Positions 33,618-42,500 of a stretch of DNA of 64,000 nucleotides are shown in pieces. The notes beneath the pieces were generated by a model that did not search any database, was not told the DNA's origin, and saw only the letters and a program-made list of their open reading frames with translations. The stretch lies in the NCBI RefSeq assembly GCF_025947185.1, contig NZ_CP110001.1:1798001-1862000 (forward strand), given 5' to 3'. How positions within the stretch are numbered: position 1 is the stretch's first letter; every line of letters begins with the position of its first letter. The stretch comes from Flavobacterium sp. N2038. Lineage in GTDB: Bacteria > Bacteroidota > Bacteroidia > Flavobacteriales > Flavobacteriaceae. A program made the position numbers and the translations under genes.

Positions 33618-33684
33618 AAAAAAATCATTTATAACGTAATAAAACAAATCAATTAGGATAATCAATTTTTAAAAATTCAATTTG

Positions 33685-33692
33685 TATTTTTG
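33685..33692 (+). promoter_or_regulatory. -7 box (TATTTTTG) for yaaA
   Basis: Fits TAnnTTTG and lies 20 bases before the ATG at 33713. Confidence 0.5.
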
Positions 33693-33712
33693 AATCATAC
33701 AAAAAAGCACAA

Positions 33713-34471
33713 ATGAAAATTGTTATATCTCCAGCGAAATCTTTGAATTTCGAAAAAGAATTACCAACATCCCAATATACTGAACCTTCTTTCCTGAAAG
33801 AAGCCCGCATAGTTCATAAAGAAGTAAAGCAAAAAAAGCCAGCTGAATTATCAGAATTAATGTCTATCTCAGAAAAATTAGCCGATTTAAACTGGAAACG
33901 TAATCAGGAATGGAAAACGCCCTTTACACCAGAAAATGCACGCCTGGCTGTTTATACTTTTGATGGTGATGTTTACACTGGCTTGGATGCGTATACAATT
34001 CCGTTAGAAAAATTAGATGTTCTGCAAGATAAATTAAGAATCTTATCGGGACTTTATGGTCTATTAAAACCACTTGATTTAATGCAGGCATACCGTTTAG
34101 AAATGGGGACCAAGATGCCGGTTGGTGAATATAAAAACCTGCACGAATTCTGGAAACCTGTTGTAACTAAAGCTTTAAACAAAGAATTAAAAAAAGACGA
34201 ATTATTTGTGAATTTGGCGAGCAACGAATATTTCTCGGCTGTTGATGTAAAAGCTTTAAAAGTTCCTGTCATTACCCCAGACTTTAAAGATTATAAAGAC
34301 GGAAAATTAAAAATGATTAGTTTCTTTGCGAAAAAGGCGAGAGGTATGATGGTTCGTTATATTATTGATACCAATGCCGAAACGATTGACGATTTAAAAG
34401 GGTTTAATTATGATGGGTATCGTTTTGATGCAAATCTTTCTAAGGGAAATCACTTAGTTTTTACAAGATAG
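33713..34471 (+). CDS. yaaA: Peroxide stress protein YaaA (DUF328/UPF0246)
   Basis: A cytoplasmic protein of 252 residues, full length for the family. The N-terminal MKIVISPAKSLNFEK is the hallmark. YTFDGDVYTGLDAYTI, LRILSGLYGLLKPLDLMQ, YRLEMGTKMP and LVNLASNEYFSAV are all conserved blocks. In E. coli YaaA lowers free iron and limits Fenton damage during peroxide stress, and the fold binds DNA. It is monocistronic, with its own -7 box and a strong terminator at 34608-34641. Confidence 0.92.
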   Translation: MKIVISPAKSLNFEKELPTSQYTEPSFLKEARIVHKEVKQKKPAELSELMSISEKLADLNWKRNQEWKTPFTPENARLAVYTFDGDVYTGLDAYTIPLEKLDVLQDKLRILSGLYGLLKPLDLMQAYRLEMGTKMPVGEYKNLHEFWKPVVTKALNKELKKDELFVNLASNEYFSAVDVKALKVPVITPDFKDYKDGKLKMISFFAKKARGMMVRYIIDTNAETIDDLKGFNYDGYRFDANLSKGNHLVFTR

Positions 34472-34607
34472 TTTTTTAAAAGATACTAAGATTCTGAGTT
34501 GCTAAGATTCTAAGCTTTTCTATTTGAGAGTCGGAGACTTGAAACATATTGTAGGCAGGAATTGTAATCCCTGCAGATTTAGCAGATGTAGGTAGTATAA
34601 AAAAAAT

Positions 34608-34641
34608 AAACGCCGAATTCTAAATAACGAATTCGGCGTTT
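34608..34641. terminator. Bidirectional terminator between yaaA and the efflux operon
   Basis: AAACGCCGAATTC (34608-34620) pairs perfectly with GAATTCGGCGTTT (34629-34641). An A-rich run precedes the left arm, giving a U tract in minus-strand RNA, so it suits the efflux operon best and also follows yaaA. Confidence 0.75.
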
Positions 34642-34665
34642 CTGCGTATTATAAAATTATTATTA

Positions 34666-36255
34666 TTAATGCATTGCGTCGGCTGCACTAATTTTGTTCT
34701 TCCCTTTTTTAATAAAGAGAATAATCGGTATACAACATAAAAACATAATTCCTAAATACATGAAAATATCCATGTAAGCCATTACAGTACTTTGTTTCAA
34801 TACTGAATATTCAATAGCCTGATAGGCCTTTTTTAATGCAACATCGGCACTATATCCTTTTGCCATAAAGGCGTGCTGCATTCCTGCAATACGTTGCTGA
34901 ACATCAAATTTTGCAGGGTCTAAATTATTAATTAGATCTACTCTGTGCGACTGACTGAAACGTGTGATGAAAGTAGTAATGATAGCAATACCAAAAGATC
35001 CGCCTAACTGACGCATCATTCCTGTAAATGCTGCTCCTTCACCAATTTGTTTTCCTTTTAAAGTCGAAAGCGAAAGGGTCGTAATAGGTACAAATAGTAA
35101 TCCTAAACCAATTCCTCTCAAGATCAAAGGCCAGTACATATGCTCTACACCTGTATCCGGAGTCATTCTTGTATACATCATAAAGGTGAAAAAGAAGAAG
35201 ATTAAAAATCCAATTCCCACCATATATCCTTGCGGAACACCTTTCTGAATCATATTACCAACAAAAGGCATCATGATTGCTGTTGTAATCGATCCGGGGA
35301 TCAATAATAATCCGGCATCAGTTGCTGTCCATCCTAAAATTGACTGCGTATAAATCGGAATAATTAAGGTTGATCCGTATAAACCAAAACCAAGAATAAA
35401 ACACATTACGGTTCCGATTCTTAAATTTCCGTCTTTTAAAACGCTGAGGTTTACGATCGGATGTTTATAAGTAAGCTCTCTCCAGATAAATAATACTAAA
35501 CCAAGAACGGTAACCACACTCAAGGTTACAATTAATGAATCATTAAACCAGTCGTCTTGCTGTCCGTGTTCCAATACAAATTGCAGAGACCCGATAAAGG
35601 CACTCAACAAAATAATTCCCCACCAGTCAACCTGATTCGCTTTTAGTTTCTCACCATATTTTGGACTTCTTACAAATGTTAATGCCAAAATAGTAGCAAT
35701 AATTCCTAAAGGTATATTGATGTAAAAAATATAAGGCCAGGAATAATTGTCTACTAAATATCCTCCCAAAGGCGGACCTAAAGTTGGACCAACAATTACA
35801 CCCATACCATAAATTGCCTGAGCCATACCACGTTTTGCAACCGGATAACTTTCGGTAATAATGGTTTGAGCGGTTACAAGTAACGCACCTCCACCCATTC
35901 CCTGAAAGAATCTAAAAGCTACGAGTTCCCATATATTACTGGCGTTACCACACAAAAAAGAACAGACCGTAAATATTATGATAGAAGCCACAAAATAATT
36001 ACGTCTTCCAAATTGCTGCGATAGCCAGCTCGTCATTGGTATTACAATAACATTCGCAATTGCGTATGCTGTAATTACCCACGCCACATCAGTCAAGGTA
36101 GCTCCAAGGCTTCCTCGCATATCTGTTAGCGCTACGTTTACAATTGTGGTATCTACGATTTCCAGCAAAGCACAAAGTACTGCTGTAATCGTGATAATGA
36201 CACGTCTGTAACCGTATTCTACTAAATCGTCGTCTCCTTGTACTGCTGTTGCCAT
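34666..36255 (-). CDS. DHA2 family MFS multidrug transporter (EmrB-like)
   Basis: A 529-residue inner-membrane drug/proton antiporter with 14 helices. Typical DHA2 motifs are LEIVDTTIVNVALTDM in helix 1, SWLSQQFGRRNYF (motif A), RFFQGMGGGALL (motif B) and GPTLGPPLGGYLVD (motif C, the antiporter motif). In the tripartite model it passes substrates to the HlyD-type adaptor and TolC encoded just upstream in the same operon. Substrates are not predictable. It starts 5 bases after the adaptor gene ends. Confidence 0.93.
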   Translation of the reverse strand: MATAVQGDDDLVEYGYRRVIITITAVLCALLEIVDTTIVNVALTDMRGSLGATLTDVAWVITAYAIANVIVIPMTSWLSQQFGRRNYFVASIIIFTVCSFLCGNASNIWELVAFRFFQGMGGGALLVTAQTIITESYPVAKRGMAQAIYGMGVIVGPTLGPPLGGYLVDNYSWPYIFYINIPLGIIATILALTFVRSPKYGEKLKANQVDWWGIILLSAFIGSLQFVLEHGQQDDWFNDSLIVTLSVVTVLGLVLFIWRELTYKHPIVNLSVLKDGNLRIGTVMCFILGFGLYGSTLIIPIYTQSILGWTATDAGLLLIPGSITTAIMMPFVGNMIQKGVPQGYMVGIGFLIFFFFTFMMYTRMTPDTGVEHMYWPLILRGIGLGLLFVPITTLSLSTLKGKQIGEGAAFTGMMRQLGGSFGIAIITTFITRFSQSHRVDLINNLDPAKFDVQQRIAGMQHAFMAKGYSADVALKKAYQAIEYSVLKQSTVMAYMDIFMYLGIMFLCCIPIILFIKKGKNKISAADAMH

Positions 36256-36260
36256 TTATT

Positions 36261-37340
36261 TTATTTCAAATGTACGTCTACATCAACATTCATCCCCGGA
36301 CGTAATAATTTAACTTTTTCTGGATCGTTTGATGGATCTAAACTAATTTTTACTGGTAATCTCTGAATTGTTTTTACGAAGTTACCTGTTGCATTATCAG
36401 GAGGTAATAAAGAAAAACGTGATCCTGTAGCTGGAGAAAAAGAAGTTACAATTCCTTTGAACTCATAGTTTGGATAGGCATCTACTTTTAAACTTACTTT
36501 TTGTCCCACAATCATTTTGTTTAATTGTGTCTCTTTAAAGTTTGCTACAACCCAAGCTTCGTTATTATTAATAATATAAAATAAAGATTGTCCTGGCTGA
36601 ACCAATTGTCCCGGCTGAATATCTACTTTAGATACCTGACCATCAATAGCAGCAGTAACTACTGTATAGCTTAAATTTAAGTGAGCAACATCTAACATTG
36701 TTTTAGCTTTTTTGATGTTTGCTGCTGCAACTTCAGTTTGTTTGTCAGAAACTTTAGATTTTGACTGAATAACCGATTTTTGGTAAGAACTTGCTCTTTG
36801 TTGTTGTTCTAAAACACGTACTTGGTTTTCAGCTTCTTCTTTTGCCGTTAAAGCCTGCTCATATTGTTGTTTCGTAATAGTATGAGTTTTGTACAAATTA
36901 TTGTAACGGTTATAATCGTTTGTAAGCTGTCTCAATCTAATTTTAGCGCTTTCAATAGAACCACCTGCAGATTTCATTTGAGCATCAGAAACATTGATAC
37001 TTGCATATGCACTTCCGATATCTGCTTTTGCAGCTTCAAATTGACCTTCTGCACCTAATAAAGCAGCATTTGCTTCATCGATTTTTAGTTGATAATCTCT
37101 CTTATCGATTGTAAATAAAGTATCTCCTTTTTTTACAAAATCATTATCTTTCACATAAACTTTGCTGATATATCCTGATACTCTTGGAATAATCGGATTC
37201 ATTTTTTTCTCAATTTGAGCATCATCCGTTTCTTCGTGTGCCTGAGAGTGTAAATATTTTGATATTCCGTAAGTTCCTCCCACTAAAACCAAAACGGTTA
37301 GTATGATGATGAATTTTTTATTTGTCTTTTTCTTTTCCAT
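36261..37340 (-). CDS. HlyD/EmrA family membrane fusion protein
   Basis: A 359-residue periplasmic adaptor with one N-terminal membrane anchor (about 8-28). The motifs ETDDAQIEKKMNPIIPRVSG and VKDNDFVKKGDTLFTID (lipoyl half), a long coiled-coil hairpin (about 95-215), the second lipoyl half VTAAIDGQVSKVDIQPGQLV, and the beta-barrel VVANFKETQLNKM fit EmrA. It joins the inner-membrane pump to the outer-membrane channel. It starts 12 bases after the TolC gene. Confidence 0.93.
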   Translation of the reverse strand: MEKKKTNKKFIIILTVLVLVGGTYGISKYLHSQAHEETDDAQIEKKMNPIIPRVSGYISKVYVKDNDFVKKGDTLFTIDKRDYQLKIDEANAALLGAEGQFEAAKADIGSAYASINVSDAQMKSAGGSIESAKIRLRQLTNDYNRYNNLYKTHTITKQQYEQALTAKEEAENQVRVLEQQQRASSYQKSVIQSKSKVSDKQTEVAAANIKKAKTMLDVAHLNLSYTVVTAAIDGQVSKVDIQPGQLVQPGQSLFYIINNNEAWVVANFKETQLNKMIVGQKVSLKVDAYPNYEFKGIVTSFSPATGSRFSLLPPDNATGNFVKTIQRLPVKISLDPSNDPEKVKLLRPGMNVDVDVHLK

Positions 37341-37352
37341 GAGAGCTATCGA

Positions 37353-38672
37353 TTATATTTTAGAAAGATTGAATGATTGAGATAATTGTCCTGATACTGA
37401 AAGTAATTCGTAATATTTTTGAATAATAGTTGCCTTAGATAATGCAGTTTGTATTTTAGCATTTAAGTGTTCAACGTCAGCTTCTACCAAATCATTGGTG
37501 TCAGATAAACCATTGTCAAACTTATCTTTTACAAGTCTGTAATTTTCTGCTGCCTGCTCAAGCGCTTCTTGATAAACTACACTTTGATTAATTGCCAAAT
37601 CATAATCCTCAATAGATTTCTGAACTTCAACTTTAATACGGTCAGTCATAATAGCTTCGGTATTTTTAACTTCCAAAGCTCTGCTTTCTGCTTCTTTTAC
37701 GTGAACATTGTTTTTTAGAATTCCTGAGATATCATAAGATAGGCCAATTCCAAAATTCATTGCGTATTTTACAGTTATAATATCTTTAAGATCAAAGGCT
37801 GTGTAACCGCCAAGTAATGATACCGAAGGGTAATATCCTGCTTTTGCAATTTTAACATTAGCTTCAGAAGCTTTACTTTGAAGCCTGATAGCTTCTAAGT
37901 CTTTTCTGCTTTCAAGAGCTACAGCATCAGAAGTTGGTGCATTACTCGTTTTTAAATTAAAGAAATCCTCTTCATTTACCTGAAGTTTTACAGAAGGATC
38001 CAACTTTAATAAAGTAGTAAGATAAAAATTGATATTATTGATATTATTATTCGCTTCGTCAATAGATAATTGCGTTTTAGAAACTAATAATTGTGCCTTC
38101 AATAAATCATTTCTCGGAATAATTCCGTTTTTCTCTAACTCTGTAAAGTCAGTAACACGTTGTTTTGCACTTTTTTGATTTTCGTTTAAAACATCCAGAG
38201 TTTTTTGAGCTTTGTATAGCGCTGTGTAATATGTAACAACTTTTAGAGCTACATCTTCTTTAGTCTTTGCAGCATTAGCACTTTCAGCTTCGTATAAATT
38301 ATCATACGCATCAATGCTATTTTGAATTTTAAATCCTGCAAAAATAGGTAAGCTTAAATTAGCCATTCCAAGCATTGCTCTGTCAGGAGAAGCCAATGAT
38401 GCACTTTCTCCCTGATTTGGCATATCAATCGAAGCTTTTGTAAGACGTTGATATTGCCCCGAAACTTTGATGTCCGGATATTGATTGTTTTTTACGGTTT
38501 TTAATTCGTATTTTTTTGTGTTTACCTTAGAATTGGCAAGAGTAACCTCGTTGCTTTTTTCCCAGGCCATTTTAACGGCTTCGTCCAAGGTTAAACTTGT
38601 TTTTTCTTGTGCTTCTATTGAAGATATTCCGATAAAGAAAACTCCAAAGAGCATTAATTGACTAATTTTCAT
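37353..38672 (-). CDS. TolC family outer-membrane efflux protein
   Basis: About 439 residues with a signal peptide ending near residue 22 (SSIEAQEK). Two repeats of the outer membrane factor fold are visible: the first with LTLDEAVKMAWEKSNEV, the second with the helix from RKDLEAIRLQSKASEAN and KDKFDNGLSDTNDLVEAD. It supplies the exit duct for the EmrAB pair. Two start codons two residues apart (38678 and 38672) are possible; both overlap the end of the TetR gene, so expression is coupled to the regulator. Confidence 0.92.
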   Translation of the reverse strand: MKISQLMLFGVFFIGISSIEAQEKTSLTLDEAVKMAWEKSNEVTLANSKVNTKKYELKTVKNNQYPDIKVSGQYQRLTKASIDMPNQGESASLASPDRAMLGMANLSLPIFAGFKIQNSIDAYDNLYEAESANAAKTKEDVALKVVTYYTALYKAQKTLDVLNENQKSAKQRVTDFTELEKNGIIPRNDLLKAQLLVSKTQLSIDEANNNINNINFYLTTLLKLDPSVKLQVNEEDFFNLKTSNAPTSDAVALESRKDLEAIRLQSKASEANVKIAKAGYYPSVSLLGGYTAFDLKDIITVKYAMNFGIGLSYDISGILKNNVHVKEAESRALEVKNTEAIMTDRIKVEVQKSIEDYDLAINQSVVYQEALEQAAENYRLVKDKFDNGLSDTNDLVEADVEHLNAKIQTALSKATIIQKYYELLSVSGQLSQSFNLSKI

Positions 38673-39291
38673 AAACAAGTAGCGCTTTTATAGTTTGTTG
38701 AATGTGCTTTGTAAGACTGGTTTTAATGTACTCGTTGTACATGGCTTCTGTTTTTAAATTTAATAATTCTTCATAAAAAGATTTATTCATATGAAAGTGA
38801 AAGAAAGTTCCAATAATTGTGGGAGTGATAAGCGGAATGATAATATCTTTCCTGAAAACACCTTTTTCCTGACCTTGTTTAATAATGCTTTCAACAGATT
38901 TGAGATTTCCTTTTTTTAGTTCTGTGAAAGCAATAAAACTTTTTTCTCTTTTTTTTGCGTTGATTTCAAAGTGCAAAACCCTGAAAATCCCTTTGTTACA
39001 ACTGATTCTGTGAATGTAAATTTCGATTAATTTATTGACTTTTTCAATAGGTTCCAGATCTTCCTGTAACAAATTTTCAAGTCTTAACTTTAAATCAGAA
39101 GTTTTATAAAGGATTAAGGCCTCTAATAATCGCTCTTTTGAACCAAAATAATACGAAACCATGGCAATGTTAATTTTTGCCTCTTTTGAAATATCACGTA
39201 TAGATGTCCCCTCAAATCCTTTCTCAGAAAATAGCTTTTCTGCAACCTCAAGAATCTGAATTTTTTTATCGTTTAATTCGATGTATGACAT
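38662..39291 (-). CDS. TetR/AcrR regulator of the efflux operon
   Basis: From the ATG at 39291 the protein has 209 residues; the frame opens further upstream, but that part contains the promoter and operators. HTH: ILEVAEKLFSEKGFEGTSIR and ISKEAKINIAMVSYYFGSKE. The C-terminal domain resembles the TetR_C group near AcrR/CerR. It is first in the operon TetR-TolC-EmrA-EmrB and overlaps the TolC gene start. Two matching palindromes cover its promoter, so it probably represses the whole operon, including itself, until a drug-like ligand binds. Confidence 0.92.
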   Translation of the reverse strand: MSYIELNDKKIQILEVAEKLFSEKGFEGTSIRDISKEAKINIAMVSYYFGSKERLLEALILYKTSDLKLRLENLLQEDLEPIEKVNKLIEIYIHRISCNKGIFRVLHFEINAKKREKSFIAFTELKKGNLKSVESIIKQGQEKGVFRKDIIIPLITPTIIGTFFHFHMNKSFYEELLNLKTEAMYNEYIKTSLTKHIQQTIKALLVYEN

Positions 39292-39312
39292 GGTATTGTT
39301 TCTAATCGGGTA

Positions 39313-39320
39313 CAAAATTA
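39313..39320 (-). promoter_or_regulatory. -7 box (TAATTTTG) for the efflux operon
   Basis: The minus-strand octamer fits TAnnTTTG and lies 21 bases before the ATG at 39291. It overlaps the first TTAAACA-xx-TGTTTAA palindrome. Confidence 0.6.
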
Positions 39321-39350
39321 AACAGTTGTTTAATTTAAACACTTGTTTAA
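39318..39350. promoter_or_regulatory. Twin operator palindromes TTAAACA-xx-TGTTTAA
   Basis: Two 16-bp sites, 39318-39333 and 39335-39350, have identical 7-bp arms and a 2-base centre (GT and CT). Their centres are 17 bp apart. They overlap and flank the upstream side of the -7 box. Two TetR dimers could bind side by side and block transcription. Confidence 0.75.
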
Positions 39351-39420
39351 TTTTATTTTAACATAATATTAACATAAAACAACTGGGTTGATTTTGAAGC
39401 GATATTTGATCTTTACGAAT

Positions 39421-39459
39421 AAAAAAAGCCTGAAAACATCTTGTTTTTCAGGCTTTTTT
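39421..39459 (-). terminator. Intrinsic terminator of the trp operon
   Basis: AAAAAGCCTGAAAACA and TGTTTTTCAGGCTTTTT pair almost perfectly around a 3-base loop, with A/T tracts on both sides. It follows the last gene of the minus-strand trp run (39463). Confidence 0.8.
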
Positions 39460-39462
39460 AAA

Positions 39463-40176
39463 TTAATTTTTGGGTAATTTCACTTCTTTAAAAATTCCAG
39501 TATTAGAAAATAATCTAATATCGGTTTTATTCTTAGGAGTTAGTTCATATCGAATATTAGAGATAATCTCATTTTTTGGTGATAGTTTTAAATCTTCAAT
39601 TGATATTATAGAAATTACATTTGGACTTGTCGTCCCGATAAAAATATTTGTTTTTTTTAATTTTAAAATATCTAAATGCTCAGGTTCTAAACTCTTAATA
39701 TCATTCAAATTATAAAAGAAAATGCTATCACGAGATTCTTTAAATGTTTCAAATTGATATCTTTTATACCCCTGATTTCTACTTACAAAACCTTCGTTTT
39801 GAAAAATTTTAGTTTTGATTTTAATTCCCTGTTCTTTATTATACTTAATTTCTAAAGGCATAAAGATCTCGTTTGAAGCTTTTTTATCGTCAAGTTTTTC
39901 ACAAATAACACCGGAAATATTTCGTTTTGTTGGAATGCTTTCAAAATATTGAAAAGGTAATGGTTTGACATTATCGATATCAAATACATCTGTTGAATCT
40001 AGAATAGCATATCCAAAAATATGAGAATCTCGACCTCCCCAAGCATCATATTTATAGATGACTTTTGAAGAATTTTCTATCTTTTGCATATATAACTCAG
40101 ATAAATGCCAACTCCTGTCACAGCTTATGAAAATTAAGAGAATAAAAGAATATAATAAAGATTTAAAAACTTTCAT
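39463..40176 (-). CDS. Lipoprotein of unknown function at the end of the trp operon
   Basis: I do not recognise the family. It has 237 residues with a lipobox LIFISC (lipidated Cys at 19). The mature part includes ENSSKVIYKYDAWGGRDSHIFGYAI and a beta-rich C-terminal half (SIEDLKLSPKNEIISNIRYELTPKN). It starts 7 bases after trpA, so it is transcribed with the trp genes, and a strong terminator follows. No link with tryptophan synthesis is evident. Confidence 0.7.
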   Translation of the reverse strand: MKVFKSLLYSFILLIFISCDRSWHLSELYMQKIENSSKVIYKYDAWGGRDSHIFGYAILDSTDVFDIDNVKPLPFQYFESIPTKRNISGVICEKLDDKKASNEIFMPLEIKYNKEQGIKIKTKIFQNEGFVSRNQGYKRYQFETFKESRDSIFFYNLNDIKSLEPEHLDILKLKKTNIFIGTTSPNVISIISIEDLKLSPKNEIISNIRYELTPKNKTDIRLFSNTGIFKEVKLPKN

Positions 40177-40183
40177 CTTTTAA

Positions 40184-40945
40184 TTATCGAATCTCTCCAA
40201 CAAATTCGGCAATTTTCCCACTGCCACTGTCACTTAAATGCTTAATAAAAGCACTTCCAATAATAGCACCTTTGGCATATTTTGTTGCCTGACTGAAAGT
40301 TTCTTTGTTTGAAATTCCGAAACCTACGATTTGAGGGTTTTTTAAATTCATAGCTGCGATTCTTTCAAAATAGGTTTCCTGAGTATTTCCAAAACCGCTT
40401 TGAGATCCGGTAACACTTGCCGAACTTACCATATAGATAAATCCATTTGAAACGCTGTCTATAAAACGAATTCTTTCGTCAGAAGTTTGTGGTGTAATCA
40501 AAAACACGTTTATTAAACCATATTTTTCGAAAATAGCTTTGTATTCATCAGCGTAAACGTCAACCGGAAGATCAGGAATAATTAAACCATCGATTCCAAT
40601 TTCAGCACATTTTTTGCAAAAAGCTTCAACTCCGTATTGTAACATCGGATTGAAATACCCCATAATAATCAACGGAATTTTTACGCTTTCGCGAATGTTT
40701 TTCAACTGATCAAAAAGAATTTGAGTCGTCATTCCGTTATGAAGTGCTTGTGTAGAACTTGCCTGAATTGTAGGTCCATCCGCCAAGGGATCACTAAAAG
40801 GTAAACCAATTTCGATTAAGTCAACACCATTTTTTTCTAAATCCTGAATGATTTGAACCGTATCGTTTAAATTAGGATATCCAGCTGAAAAATAAATAGA
40901 AAGTATCTTTTTATCTTCTTGTAATTTTTGAGTTATTCTGTTCAT
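40184..40945 (-). CDS. trpA: Tryptophan synthase alpha subunit
   Basis: Cleaves indole-3-glycerol phosphate to indole and glyceraldehyde 3-phosphate. It is a 253-residue TIM barrel. Catalytic E45 and D56 are in LIEIGLPFSDPLADGP. The phosphate loop GSAFIKHL and the flexible loop SSASVTGSQSGFG are complete. The start lies 109 bases after the carbon-nitrogen hydrolase gene; that gap contains a 28-bp inverted repeat. The gene is separated from trpB by three unrelated genes, so the usual trpB-trpA coupling is lost here. Confidence 0.95.
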   Translation of the reverse strand: MNRITQKLQEDKKILSIYFSAGYPNLNDTVQIIQDLEKNGVDLIEIGLPFSDPLADGPTIQASSTQALHNGMTTQILFDQLKNIRESVKIPLIIMGYFNPMLQYGVEAFCKKCAEIGIDGLIIPDLPVDVYADEYKAIFEKYGLINVFLITPQTSDERIRFIDSVSNGFIYMVSSASVTGSQSGFGNTQETYFERIAAMNLKNPQIVGFGISNKETFSQATKYAKGAIIGSAFIKHLSDSGSGKIAEFVGEIR

Positions 40946-40965
40946 TTTTAATATCTTTTATTTCT

Positions 40966-41046
40966 CCCGCAAGCTTTTCAAAACCTTGTAGGTGTTTTAT
41001 TTTAAGTAAATTATTTATACCTACAAGGTTTTGAAAACCTTGCAGG
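40966..41046. repeat. 28-bp inverted repeat, CCTTGTAGGT family
   Basis: Arms 40966-40993 and 41019-41046 are complementary over 28 bp with two mismatches around a 25-base AT loop. It fills the gap between the carbon-nitrogen hydrolase gene and trpA. The arms contain AAAACCTTG and its inverse twice, so each arm can also fold partly on itself. Confidence 0.75.
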
Positions 41047-41054
41047 AATGTCTG

Positions 41055-41792
41055 CTAATCGATGATAATCTTACTTGTCCAATTATCATTTTGTTTTTCT
41101 ACCAATAATAACCCAGAATCTGAATCATTCATCAGGCCAATTAATTCACCTTTATTATTCCAAAAAGCGCTTTGTCCTGCCGAAGGCGATCCCCAGGATT
41201 CTCCACTGAAATTTGACATGAGAACATTCATTTTATGTCTCTCGGCATAACTTTGTAAATCCCGATACGCATTGGGAATTCCGTTTGGTGAAAAGAAAAT
41301 GCTGGCAATATAAATATTAGTATTTCTTTTACTTGCATTTTCCGGATGCAACGGATTGTCAATATCAGCACAAATCGCAAACGAAATATTTTGATTTTCA
41401 ATATTAATCATCGGGTTGTAATCAAACGATGAGTGAAAATATTCGTCTTCACCTTCATGCAAAAACTGCTTTGTATAAATAGAAACCGAGCTATCTGGAG
41501 AAATAACAAATTCGCCAATAAACAATTCAGATTCTATTTGAATCGGTGCACCGGCAATAATCGCAATATTATTTTCTACAGCAAGTTTTTTCAAATGATC
41601 CAAACGAGAATCGTCTTCTTTGAAAGTTAATTTTTTTGCATTTTCTCTTTCATAACCTGTAATAGATAATTCAGGAAATGCAATTAATTGCGCTTTATTT
41701 TTTACAGCCAATTCGATAAGACGATAATGATCTATTAAATTAGCATCAATATTTCCTCGGATTGGTTTTGTTTGTGCTGCTGCTAAAATCAT
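41055..41792 (-). CDS. Carbon-nitrogen hydrolase (nitrilase superfamily)
   Basis: A 245-residue cytoplasmic amidase-like enzyme. The Glu-Lys-Cys triad is visible: E41 in IAFPELSITGYE, K108 in IYTKQFLHEGEDEYF and C141 in FAICADIDNP. It is slightly short for the family but complete. The closest-looking members are predicted amidases of unknown substrate (the branch with GEDEYF). It starts 12 bases after the LysE-like gene, within the trp operon. Aromatic nitrile or amide hydrolysis would fit the place, but nothing in the sequence proves it. Confidence 0.85.
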   Translation of the reverse strand: MILAAAQTKPIRGNIDANLIDHYRLIELAVKNKAQLIAFPELSITGYERENAKKLTFKEDDSRLDHLKKLAVENNIAIIAGAPIQIESELFIGEFVISPDSSVSIYTKQFLHEGEDEYFHSSFDYNPMINIENQNISFAICADIDNPLHPENASKRNTNIYIASIFFSPNGIPNAYRDLQSYAERHKMNVLMSNFSGESWGSPSAGQSAFWNNKGELIGLMNDSDSGLLLVEKQNDNWTSKIIID

Positions 41793-41804
41793 GTATTTTT
41801 ATTT

Positions 41805-42440
41805 TTACTTTTTAGTCGTCAACGCTATTTTTATTCCTAATGCAATTAAAACTCCTCCGCAGGTTTTGTTGACATAATTCGAAAGTTTTTTATTGTGTTT
41901 TAGTTTTGAAAAAATTATCGAAGCAAAGTTTGCCAAAATTAAGCACCAGATTGTTCCGGTAATTGTGAATGTTACACCAAGTTTGATAAATGGTACGATC
42001 GTATTTGTTGCATGTTGATCAATAAATTGAGGAAGAAATGAAATGAAAAACAAAGCAACTTTTGGATTGAGAACATTTGTTATGACGCCATCTCGATATA
42101 TTTTTTTTAAGTCGATCGAATCTTCTGAAATTAACTTATCTGTATCCAGTCGGGTTTTGTCTGTTAACATTTTGAAACCAATATACAGCAAGTAAGCTGC
42201 ACCGGCATATTTTATGATATTGAAAACCAATATTGATTTGGCAATAATAATAGAAAGACCAAAAGCGGCAAGTGCAGTATGAATTAGCGAGCCTGTTGCA
42301 ATACCTAATACAGACATAATTCCTGCTTTTTTTCCCTGAGCCATACTTCTGCTTAATATAAAAATGGTATCATTACCGGGAGTTATATTTAGTAAAAGAC
42401 CCGTTAGGATAAAAGTTTCGTAATTGATTATTCCAGTCAT
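41805..42440 (-). CDS. LysE/RhtB family amino acid exporter
   Basis: A 211-residue inner-membrane protein with about six helices. The family motif LLLNITPGNDTIFILSRSM and GxKxG-like GKKAGIMSVLGIATGSLIHTA are present; NPKVALFFISFLPQFI is the second typical block. Members export homoserine, threonine, leucine or other amino acids. Sitting inside a trp operon, it might export an aromatic amino acid or intermediate when the pathway overflows; that is inference from position only. Confidence 0.88.
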   Translation of the reverse strand: MTGIINYETFILTGLLLNITPGNDTIFILSRSMAQGKKAGIMSVLGIATGSLIHTALAAFGLSIIIAKSILVFNIIKYAGAAYLLYIGFKMLTDKTRLDTDKLISEDSIDLKKIYRDGVITNVLNPKVALFFISFLPQFIDQHATNTIVPFIKLGVTFTITGTIWCLILANFASIIFSKLKHNKKLSNYVNKTCGGVLIALGIKIALTTKK

Positions 42441-42500
42441 TTTTTGTTTTTATCGTATCCGTTTTTCAAAATTTTTCAGCTATCAGGTTTTATAGCGCTA

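Larger units (their letters stand above)
33344..33712. other. 369-base gap with nested interspersed repeats
   Basis: No gene is visible. An outer inverted repeat (33443-33464 and 33596-33617, one mismatch in 22) encloses a CACAGATT/AATCTGTG pair (33487-33494 and 33518-33525) and the palindrome TCCCGATAGCTATCGGGA (33537-33554). A promoter for yaaA lies at the right end (33685-33692). Confidence 0.75.

Noticed and set aside
39292..39342. N-terminal extension of the efflux TetR protein
   Set aside because: This DNA holds the -7 box and part of the operator palindromes, so translation cannot begin there.
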